Origin: Nonomuraea wenchangensis
GTDB lineage: Bacteria > Actinomycetota > Actinomycetes > Streptosporangiales > Streptosporangiaceae
Length of the DNA stretch: 64,000 nt
Assembly: GCF_900111685.1 (NCBI RefSeq)
Contig: NZ_FOHX01000003.1
Location: forward strand, 310,001 to 374,000
Reading direction: 5' to 3'
The first letter of the stretch is position 1. Every line of letters begins with the position of its first letter. The notes beneath the pieces were generated by a model. It was not told the DNA's origin and made no database searches. It saw only the letters and a list, made by a program, of their open reading frames with translations. Below are positions 58,134-64,000 of this stretch, piece after piece. Made by a program: the position numbers and the translations under genes.

Positions 58134-59525
58134 ATGGATCGCCGGGATCTGCTGCGCGCGGCGGCGGTGGCCCCGCTCGCCGCCTTCGCCTCCGCCCCCG
58201 ACTGGCGGGCGCTGCGCCGGCGGCTGGACGGGACGCTGGTGCTGCCCGCGGACGCCGGGTACGCCGCAGCCCGCCGCCTGTTCAACCCGGCCTACGACCG
58301 GATCAGGCCGGCCGGGCTCGCCTACTGCGCGAGCGCGGCCGACGTGGCGGCGTGCCTGGCCTTCGCCCGGGCGGGCGGCATCCCCGTCACCGCCCGCTCG
58401 GGCGGCCACTCGTACGCGGGCTGGTCCACGGGCACCGGGCTGGTGATCGACCTGTCCAGGATGTCGTCGGTCCGCTACGCGGGCGGCCGGGCCACGGTCG
58501 GCGCCGGGGCGAGACTCATCGACGTCTACGACCGCCTCGCCTCGCACGGCGTGAGCGTGCCCGCCGGCTCCTGCCCGACGGTGGGGGTCGGCGGTCTCGC
58601 GCTCGGCGGCGGCCTCGGCGTCGTGTCCAGGAAGCACGGCCTGACCTGCGACGCGCTGGAGGCGGTCCGGGTGGTGACGGCCGACGGGCGGGTGCTCGAC
58701 TGCGACGCCTCCCGGCATCCCGACCTCTTCTGGGCCTGCAGGGGCGGGGGCGGCGGCAACTTCGGCGTGGCCGTGTCCTTCACCTTCCGTACGTTCGCGA
58801 CCGGCAGGGCGACGGTGTTCTTCCTGCACTGGCCGTGGGCGAAGGCGGGGGCGGCGGTGCGCGAGTGGCAGACGTGGGCCCCGTCCGCGCCGGACGAGCT
58901 GTGGTCGTCGCTGCACCTGACGCGTTCGGCGGGCGGGCTGGACGTGGAGGTCGTGGGCACCTTCCTCGGCGGCGCGGCGGCGCTGGACCGGGCGCTGGCC
59001 CCGCTGGTCGCGCGGCTCGGGCGGCCCGCCCGGCGGTGGGCGCGCACGGTGTCGCACCTGGAGGCCATGAAGGCCATGGGCGGCTGCGGGTCGCGGACGA
59101 CGGCCGAGTGCAGGCGGATCCCGCGCACGGCGTTCGCCGCCAGGTCGCATCTGGCCTACCGGCGGCTGCCGGCGGACGGGATCCGGGCACTGGTGGAGGG
59201 GGTGGCCCGCGGCGGGCGGCACTCGGTGCTGCTCGACGCCATGGGCGGCGCGATCGGACGGGTGGCGCCGGCGGCGACGGCTTTTCCGCACCGGGCGGCC
59301 CTTTACAGCGTACAGTATTACCAAGAAGGAATGGATCGGACATGGTTGCGGGCAATACACGCCGACATGTCCGAATATTTCGGGGATCATGCGTATGTGA
59401 ATTACATCGACCCCGATTTAGCGAACTGGCGGAGCGCGTATTACGGGCCCAACGCGGCGCGGCTGGCGGCGGTCAAGGCCGCCTACGACCCCGGCCGGCT
59501 CTTCCGGCTCCCGCAGGGCGTGTGA
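58134..59525 (+). CDS. Tat-exported bicovalent FAD oxidase (berberine-bridge type)
   Basis: A 463-residue FAD-linked oxidase. The N-terminus MDRRDLLRAAAVAPLAAFASA is a twin-arginine signal. FAD is attached at two sites: H92 (RSGGHSYAGW) and C147 (PAGSCPTVGVGGLALGGGLG), as in berberine-bridge and carbohydrate oxidases. A C-terminal BBE segment (YVNYIDPDLANWRSAYYGPNAARLAAVKAAYDPGRLF) closes the fold. It oxidises an alcohol or sugar outside the membrane and would produce H2O2 unless coupled to another acceptor. The ATG at 58134 has GGAGAGG upstream. The 59290-59450 stretch is less GC-rich than the rest. Confidence 0.87.
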   Translation: MDRRDLLRAAAVAPLAAFASAPDWRALRRRLDGTLVLPADAGYAAARRLFNPAYDRIRPAGLAYCASAADVAACLAFARAGGIPVTARSGGHSYAGWSTGTGLVIDLSRMSSVRYAGGRATVGAGARLIDVYDRLASHGVSVPAGSCPTVGVGGLALGGGLGVVSRKHGLTCDALEAVRVVTADGRVLDCDASRHPDLFWACRGGGGGNFGVAVSFTFRTFATGRATVFFLHWPWAKAGAAVREWQTWAPSAPDELWSSLHLTRSAGGLDVEVVGTFLGGAAALDRALAPLVARLGRPARRWARTVSHLEAMKAMGGCGSRTTAECRRIPRTAFAARSHLAYRRLPADGIRALVEGVARGGRHSVLLDAMGGAIGRVAPAATAFPHRAALYSVQYYQEGMDRTWLRAIHADMSEYFGDHAYVNYIDPDLANWRSAYYGPNAARLAAVKAAYDPGRLFRLPQGV

Positions 59526-59532
59526 CCTGTCT

Positions 59533-60264
59533 CTAGGACTTGTCCTGGCGCTTGGCCCGGTGGATCTTGCCGCGCACGTACACCGGGTCGCCTACCTTGA
59601 CGATCTCGAACAGCCGCTTGGAGACCGCCATCGGCACCCGTACGCAGCCGTGCGAGGCCGGCCGCAGCGGCACCTGCGTCGAGCCGTGCAGGGCGATCCC
59701 GCCGACGAAGTAGAGCGAGTTGTACATCGAGCCCAGCCGCCCGGTCGTCCAGCCCGGCGCGCGGCTGGTGACCCGGAAGTCGCCCACCGGCGTGATCGCG
59801 TTCCCGCAGCGCCCGCCCTCGCAGTAGCGCACCTCGGCGCCCGAGGAGATGTGCGAGGTGAGCACCGGGCGGCGGTTGCGGTAGACGGTGAGGAGCTGGT
59901 AGGTCAGGTCCACCTCGACCCGGTTCGCGGCGCCCTTGGGCACCAGGGGCCCCCGGCGCTTGCGCCGGTCGAACGCCTTCAGCATCTCGGGGCCGACCGC
60001 GGCAGTCGGCATGATCCTGCGGCTCTTCTGGAAGGCCCAGACGGCGAACTTGGTCTGCTCGTCGTAGACGCCGTTGGACCGGCCGAAGTAGAAGCCGCGG
60101 TCGTGGAGGCGCCGCTGCAGCGCCTTGACCTCCTCGCCGCGGTCGCCCGGCCGCAGCACGACCTCGGGAGTCGTTTCCTCGTCGGCCACGGCCGGCGCAC
60201 TCATCAGCATTGAAAAGCCGCATCCCAGGATGAGTGCGGCTATTCCTCGTACCTTAGTCCTCAT
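59533..60264 (-). CDS. L,D-transpeptidase with N-terminal peptidoglycan-binding domain
   Basis: A 243-residue exported protein: signal peptide to about residue 27, a PG_binding_1 domain (LRPGDRGEEVKALQRRLHDRGFYFGRSNGVYDEQTKFAVWAFQKS, 38-82), and a YkuD catalytic domain (115-235) with H193 (GIALHGSTQV), H205 and nucleophile C207 (RPASHGCVRVP). It forms 3-3 cross-links in peptidoglycan, which are resistant to most beta-lactams other than carbapenems. It converges with the FAD oxidase gene, seven bases apart. Confidence 0.9.
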   Translation of the reverse strand: MRTKVRGIAALILGCGFSMLMSAPAVADEETTPEVVLRPGDRGEEVKALQRRLHDRGFYFGRSNGVYDEQTKFAVWAFQKSRRIMPTAAVGPEMLKAFDRRKRRGPLVPKGAANRVEVDLTYQLLTVYRNRRPVLTSHISSGAEVRYCEGGRCGNAITPVGDFRVTSRAPGWTTGRLGSMYNSLYFVGGIALHGSTQVPLRPASHGCVRVPMAVSKRLFEIVKVGDPVYVRGKIHRAKRQDKS

Positions 60265-60356
60265 ATAGCGCGCGTACCCGAATCATCGAATAAGCACCTT
60301 CTCGCTTCGGAAAACAAGTCGCGATCCTCCCATCTGTTCCGGGAAGATGTGGCGGT

Positions 60357-60995
60357 ATGCGTAACTGGCCGCTTTTCAACCTGTCCATCACGACGCCGCG
60401 TCTCGTGCTGCGTATCCCGTCCCTGGAGGACCTCGACGAGCTGGGCGACCGCGCCGCCGAGGGCATCCACGAGGACGGCTTCATGCCGTTCCTGTTCCCC
60501 TGGACGGAGGGCGAGCCCGCCGAGCGGGCCCGCAGGACCGCGCAGTACCACTTCCGCGCCTGGGGCGCGCTGACCGCCGACGACTGGGCGCTGGAGTTCG
60601 CCGTCCTGTACGAGGGCCAGGTCGTCGGCACCCAGGGGCTCCAGGCCAAGAACTTCGCCGTCACCCGTGAGGCGGGCTCCGGCTCCTGGCTCGGCCGGCG
60701 CTTCCAGGGGCAGGGCATCGGCACCGAGATGCGGGCGGCCGTCCTGCACCTGGCCTTCGCCGGGCTCGGCGCACGCTACGCGGTGACGGAGGCGTTCGAG
60801 GACAACCACGCCTCGATGGCGGTCACGCGCAAGCTCGGCTACCGAGAGGACGGTTTCTGGACGCACGCCCGCAAGGGCGAGCCGGTCGTCTCCCAGCGCT
60901 TCCGGCTGGCCGCCGAGGACTGGAGCGAGACCCCGGGCATCGAGATCCACAACCTCGGCCCGTGCCTGCCACTGCTGGGCCTCGACGGCTCCTGA
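60357..60995 (+). CDS. GNAT-family N-acetyltransferase
   Basis: A 212-residue GNAT protein. LSITTPRLVLRIPSLEDLDELGDRAAEGI gives the N-terminal strand and helix, LGRRFQGQGIGTEMRAAVLHLAF is the acetyl-CoA pyrophosphate-binding motif A (Q/R-x-x-G-x-G/A variant QGQGIG), and DNHASMAVTRKLGYREDG is motif B. The RimJ/RimL-like layout suggests acetylation of an amine in a small molecule or protein N-terminus. Divergent from the L,D-transpeptidase gene; substrate unknown. Confidence 0.87.
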   Translation: MRNWPLFNLSITTPRLVLRIPSLEDLDELGDRAAEGIHEDGFMPFLFPWTEGEPAERARRTAQYHFRAWGALTADDWALEFAVLYEGQVVGTQGLQAKNFAVTREAGSGSWLGRRFQGQGIGTEMRAAVLHLAFAGLGARYAVTEAFEDNHASMAVTRKLGYREDGFWTHARKGEPVVSQRFRLAAEDWSETPGIEIHNLGPCLPLLGLDGS

Positions 60996-61072
60996 CCTGC
61001 CAATTTAGCCCGATTTATCGCCATTTCCGAGGACGTCTTACCCTAGAACGGAGTTCGAGCCTGGAGGTGGCC

Positions 61073-61720
61073 GTGGTCACGGGTGTGTTGATCGACTGGG
61101 GCGGGGTGCTCACGACCAGTCTCGCCGACTCCATCGCCAAGTGGATCGAGGCGGACCGGATCGACGGCGAGCACTACCGCTCCGTCATGCGCGAGATGAT
61201 CGACCACGCCTACGGCGAGGGCGCGGGCGAGAGCGCCGTGCACGCCCTGGAGCGCGGCGAGCTCGACGGGCCCGCGTTCGAGCGCGACCTCGCCGCCCGC
61301 CTGCTGACCCTCGACGGGGTGCCGCCGGTCGCCGACGGGCTGCTGGAGCGCATGTTCGCCGGGTTCGAACGGGTCGAGGCGATGCACGACATGCTGCGCG
61401 ACGTACGCGCCCAGGGCGTCAGGACCTGCCTGGTCTCCAACTCCTGGTCCCACACCTACCAGCGCGACGGCTGGGACGACATCTTCGACGCCGTGGTCAT
61501 CTCGGGCGAGGTCGGCATGCGCAAGCCCGAGCCGCGCATCTTCCACCACGCCCTCGCCCTGGTCGGGCTGCCCGGCGCGGAATGCGTGTTCATCGACGAC
61601 ATCGAGGCCAACATCACGGCCGCGCGCGCCCTCGGCATGGCCGGGATCCACCACCGCGACGCGGACACGACCATCACGGAACTCGAGTCTCTCCTACGCC
61701 TCACGCTCCGGCGGGCATGA
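61073..61720 (+). CDS. HAD-IA family hydrolase
   Basis: A 215-residue phosphatase-like protein. Motif I is VLIDWGGVLTTS with the nucleophile Asp, motif II is CLVSNSW, motif III includes K of GMRKPEPRIFHHAL, and motif IV is CVFIDDIEANITAA. The helical cap between motifs I and II is the small HAD-IA type. Likely a phosphatase for sugar phosphates or a dehalogenase-like enzyme. GTG start at 61073 chosen because GGAGG precedes it by five bases; an earlier GTG at 61067 sits inside that site. Confidence 0.82.
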   Translation: MVTGVLIDWGGVLTTSLADSIAKWIEADRIDGEHYRSVMREMIDHAYGEGAGESAVHALERGELDGPAFERDLAARLLTLDGVPPVADGLLERMFAGFERVEAMHDMLRDVRAQGVRTCLVSNSWSHTYQRDGWDDIFDAVVISGEVGMRKPEPRIFHHALALVGLPGAECVFIDDIEANITAARALGMAGIHHRDADTTITELESLLRLTLRRA

Positions 61721-61775
61721 TAGGTGCCCTGCACGCCGGGCCGGTCCCGGCGGCCTGAAGCACGAAAGGTTCGTG

Positions 61776-62285
61776 ATGCGCGTCTATCTGCCGTGCACCC
61801 TCCCGGCCCTGGCCACCGCGGTCAAGCTGGGAGAGCTGGGCCCGGCCCCGCTGACCGGCTACGCGGTGACCCCCGCGCTGACCGAGTGGTACGCCTCGGG
61901 CGACACCGAGGAGCTCGAGTACGTGGCGCTGACCGAGGCCGCCCGCGCCTCGCTGCGCATGCTGGCGGCCGACCGCGCCGACGGCGTCCAGGCGCCGGCG
62001 CGCCGGGTGGTGATCGCCGCCGAGGTGCCGGAGTCCGCCGCCAGAGCCGGCGCCGACCTGGAGGAACGCGCCCGCGTACGGCTCGCGCAGGCGGTGCCGC
62101 TGACCAAGGTGGCCGCCGTGCACATCGACGACGTGGAGGCGACCGCCGACGTCGAGGCCGCGCTCGCCGCGCTGCCCGCCGCCGACGAGGGCGACGACGA
62201 CGCCCGCTTCACGGTGGACGGGGCGGAGGCCCACGAGCTCATGTGGTACGCCACCCAGGAGATCCCCGACCTGTTGCGATCATGA
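61776..62285 (+). CDS. DUF6912-type actinobacterial protein
   Basis: A 169-residue cytoplasmic protein starting MRVYLPCTLPALATAVKLGELGPAPLTGYAVTPALTEWYASGDTEELEYVALTEAARASLRML, which matches my memory of the DUF6912 family of actinobacteria. No catalytic motif is evident. Acidic C-terminus (AADEGDDDARF) then AHELMWYATQEIPDLL. ATG at 61776 with AAAGG upstream, directly after a GTG that could also start. It lies 55 bases after the HAD-IA gene. Function unknown. Confidence 0.65.
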   Translation: MRVYLPCTLPALATAVKLGELGPAPLTGYAVTPALTEWYASGDTEELEYVALTEAARASLRMLAADRADGVQAPARRVVIAAEVPESAARAGADLEERARVRLAQAVPLTKVAAVHIDDVEATADVEAALAALPAADEGDDDARFTVDGAEAHELMWYATQEIPDLLRS

Positions 62286-62373
62286 AAAAGATCACAAAAC
62301 CTTGACCAATCCGCGCCGATCATCGCTAATGTCCCGACGCAGCACTGTTTCTTACACGAGGAGTCGATTCCAA

Positions 62374-62823
62374 GTGAAGCTTCGCGTAGCGGCGACCGCG
62401 ATCGGGGCAGCGGCGGTCACCCTCCTGGCGGGCTCCCCAGCCCACGCACAGGCCGCGCTGAAGCCCTATGACCACCAGGATCCCTACCGCAGCGGTTGCG
62501 GCAACTCGGCGCGCGTCGTGCGCACCGCCGCGATCAAGACCCGGTTCAACGACAAGGTGGGCACGGTCAAGCTCATGTGGTCGGGCAAGTGCAAGACCAA
62601 CTGGACCGAGATCACCACGATGTCCTCCGCGTCCGGCACCATCCGGGTCTACCGCAATGGCGCGTACGACACCTTCCAGTTCAAGAAGGGCAACGGCGGC
62701 CGGCACTGGGGCAACATGCTCTACGCCAACAACGTCTGCGCGTGGGGCAGCGCCTCCGTCCAGTGGAACGGCGGCCGGGGCGGCCAGACCGGCACCGGCA
62801 CCACCTCCAAGGCCTGCGGCTGA
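62374..62823 (+). CDS. DUF2690-like secreted protein
   Basis: A 149-residue exported protein. VKLRVAATAIGAAAVTLLAGSPAHA is the signal peptide, followed by a domain with YDHQDPYRSGCGNSARVV..VGTVKLMWSGKCKTNWTEI, which has the two-Cys pattern of DUF2690 proteins (GC...C..W), and a C-terminal half with two more Cys (VCAWGSAS and the final ACG). Disulfides are likely. GTG start with GAGGAG upstream. Function unknown; the family is common among secreted actinomycete proteins. Confidence 0.72.
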   Translation: MKLRVAATAIGAAAVTLLAGSPAHAQAALKPYDHQDPYRSGCGNSARVVRTAAIKTRFNDKVGTVKLMWSGKCKTNWTEITTMSSASGTIRVYRNGAYDTFQFKKGNGGRHWGNMLYANNVCAWGSASVQWNGGRGGQTGTGTTSKACG

Positions 62824-62908
62824 GCACGTCCCCGGGCCGCGGCCGGTCGGTCGTGTCCCGGGGCCTTCGCGGGGAAATGTCGGCCCCGGCTAATAAGCTG
62901 ACCCCCAA

Positions 62909-63535
62909 ATGACGAAACACATCATTTGGGACTGGAACGGCACACTGTTCCACGACATCGACGCCGTGGTCGGGGCCACCAACGAGGTCTTCAAGGCGTA
63001 CGCGCTGCCCGCCCTGACCGCCGACGGCTTCCGCGCCGTCTACACCCGGCCCATCTGGGTCGCCTACGAGCGCCTGCTCGGCCGCCCGCTCGCCGAGGGC
63101 GAGTGGGAACTGCTCGACGACGGCTTCCACGAGCACTACTTCCGGCTCAGCGAGGTCTGCGGGCTCGCCGCCGACGCCGAGACGGTGCTCACCGGCTGGA
63201 CCGGCACCCAGTCGCTCTGCTCGATGGCGCCGCACACGCACCTGGTGCCGAAGGTGGACGCGTTCGGCATCACCCGGCACTTCACCCGCGTCGACGGGCT
63301 GCACGGCACCACCGGCGGCGAGAAGGCCGCCCACATGGCCGCACACATCCAGGCGCTCGACGTGGACCCCTCCGAGGTGCTGGTGATCGGCGACAGCGTG
63401 GACGACGGGATGGCCGCCCGCCACGTGGGCGCGCGGGCCGTGCTCTACACCGGCGGCATGTCCACCAGGGCCGAGCTGGAGGACACCGGGCTGCCGGTGG
63501 TCGACACGCTGGCCGCCGCCCTCGACTTCGCCTGA
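62909..63535 (+). CDS. HAD-family phosphatase (phosphoglycolate-phosphatase-like)
   Basis: A 208-residue HAD hydrolase. Motif I IIWDWNGTLFHD supplies the nucleophile Asp of DWNGT, and motif IV VLVIGDSVDDGMAARHVGARAVLY gives GDSxxD. The motif III lysine is in GGEKAAH. The cap domain (about 20-100) matches phosphoglycolate-phosphatase-type enzymes, which remove phosphate from small sugar or glycolate phosphates. TAATAA lies just upstream with no Shine-Dalgarno, so a leaderless start is possible. It is followed on the same strand by another HAD gene. Confidence 0.83.
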   Translation: MTKHIIWDWNGTLFHDIDAVVGATNEVFKAYALPALTADGFRAVYTRPIWVAYERLLGRPLAEGEWELLDDGFHEHYFRLSEVCGLAADAETVLTGWTGTQSLCSMAPHTHLVPKVDAFGITRHFTRVDGLHGTTGGEKAAHMAAHIQALDVDPSEVLVIGDSVDDGMAARHVGARAVLYTGGMSTRAELEDTGLPVVDTLAAALDFA

Positions 63536-63620
63536 CGCGGGTCATACGAAATCCCCCGGACGGCGGGCCCGCGCGGGCGCGCCGCCCTTACTCTTGCAGT
63601 GTTCCTTCCAGGAGGCTGCC

Positions 63621-64000
63621 ATCAACCGCCTTGTGCTGTGGAACGTCGACCTGACGCTGGTCGACGTCGCCATCGTGACCAGAGACGCCTACGCCGAGGC
63701 GTTCCGGGCCGTGACCGGCCGCCCACTGGTCAAGCTCGTCCCGCCCATGGGCCGGCCCGACTCCGAGGTCGTCTTCGAGACGCTCGCCGTCAACGGGGTG
63801 CAGGCCGAGGACGACCATCTGCCGGGGTTCCTGGCCGCGCTGGCCACGGCCTTCGCCGCGCGCAAGGGGCGGCTGGCCAAGGAGGGGCGGGCGATGGCCG
63901 GGGCCAAGGACGCGCTGCGGGCGGTGGCCCGGCTGGACGGCGTGGCGCAGACCGTGCTCACCGGGACGATCAAGAGCAACGCGGTGCTCAAGCTGAAGGC
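63621..64000 (+). CDS. HAD-family protein with atypical start codon and Asn at the nucleophile position (partial)
   Basis: The frame runs from an ATC at 63621 to the window end (126 residues seen): INRLVLWNVDLTLVDVAIVTRDAYAEAFRAVTGRPLV. Related HAD proteins start MxRLVLWDVDxTLVD, so ATC occupies the Met position, and GGAGG (63611-63615) is five bases upstream. The next in-frame GTG (63633) is 17 bases from that site and would truncate strand 1. Motif I reads WNVDLT, not WDVDLT, so the nucleophile Asp is Asn. Either the protein is inactive or a base differs; both oddities could come from sequence errors. Motif II TVLTGT is intact. Confidence 0.6.
   Translation, partial: MNRLVLWNVDLTLVDVAIVTRDAYAEAFRAVTGRPLVKLVPPMGRPDSEVVFETLAVNGVQAEDDHLPGFLAALATAFAARKGRLAKEGRAMAGAKDALRAVARLDGVAQTVLTGTIKSNAVLKLK

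Overview
The window is high-GC actinobacterial DNA: strong GC bias at third codon positions, many GTG starts, tightly overlapping operons, and an actinobacterial core block (ftsE-ftsX-smpB-ssrA, prfB, a very large NAD-dependent glutamate dehydrogenase, an AftD-type arabinofuranosyltransferase). A filamentous actinomycete such as a Streptosporangiaceae/Nonomuraea-type organism fits, but the sequence does not fix the genus. No transposons, CRISPR arrays, phage genes or tRNA genes were seen. The only stable RNA is tmRNA.

Layout. 1-4.5 kb: small metabolic and regulatory genes (NUDIX fragment, methyltransferase, ArsR-like regulator with flavin/PNPOx-fold protein, cysteine-dioxygenase-like cupin divergent from a LysR regulator, LysE exporter). 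4.6-7.0 kb: a secreted SGNH hydrolase with a hydrophobic N-terminal domain and FG-GAP-like repeats. 7.0-16 kb: a bulky acyl-CoA (probably steroid or branched-chain) catabolic cluster of two acyl-CoA synthetases, two cysteine-less thiolase-like proteins, a double DUF35 OB-fold protein, an enoyl-CoA hydratase and a nitronate-monooxygenase-family flavoprotein, with a VapBC toxin-antitoxin pair inside. Palindromes matching the KstR and KstR2 consensus sequences sit in its promoters. 16-28 kb: envelope genes (DUF3068 protein, acyltransferase, AftD, GT4, GT2, a 44-residue DUF2613-type peptide and two large polytopic proteins). 28-33 kb: a second lipid patch with a double acyl-CoA dehydrogenase fusion, a proline-rich membrane protein and a third acyl-CoA synthetase.

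33-40 kb: secreted and surface proteins (HtrA-like lipoprotein protease, OmpA-domain protein, lipoprotein, trypsin-like protease), a GlxA-type AraC regulator, a small HTH protein preceded by a 33-bp inverted repeat, a beta-lactamase-fold esterase, then ssrA on the minus strand. 40-46 kb: the minus-strand ftsE-ftsX-smpB genes with a lipoprotein PBP-like protein that has lost all three catalytic motifs, and prfB. 46-53 kb: a lipoprotein, then an ECF sigma factor, its zinc-binding anti-sigma factor, a 91-residue protein and the 1624-residue glutamate dehydrogenase, all on the minus strand.

53-60 kb: divergent from the sigma factor lies a plus-strand cassette: DUF4142 protein, DUF1996 protein with a long Gln/Asn-rich linker, a bis-heme b-type membrane protein, a NuoF-ferredoxin fusion and a Tat-exported bicovalent flavin oxidase. 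Together they look like a cell-surface redox module. 60-64 kb: L,D-transpeptidase, GNAT acetyltransferase, DUF6912 and DUF2690-type proteins, and three HAD-family phosphatases. The last HAD protein is cut by the window end, has Asn at the nucleophile position and appears to start at an ATC codon.
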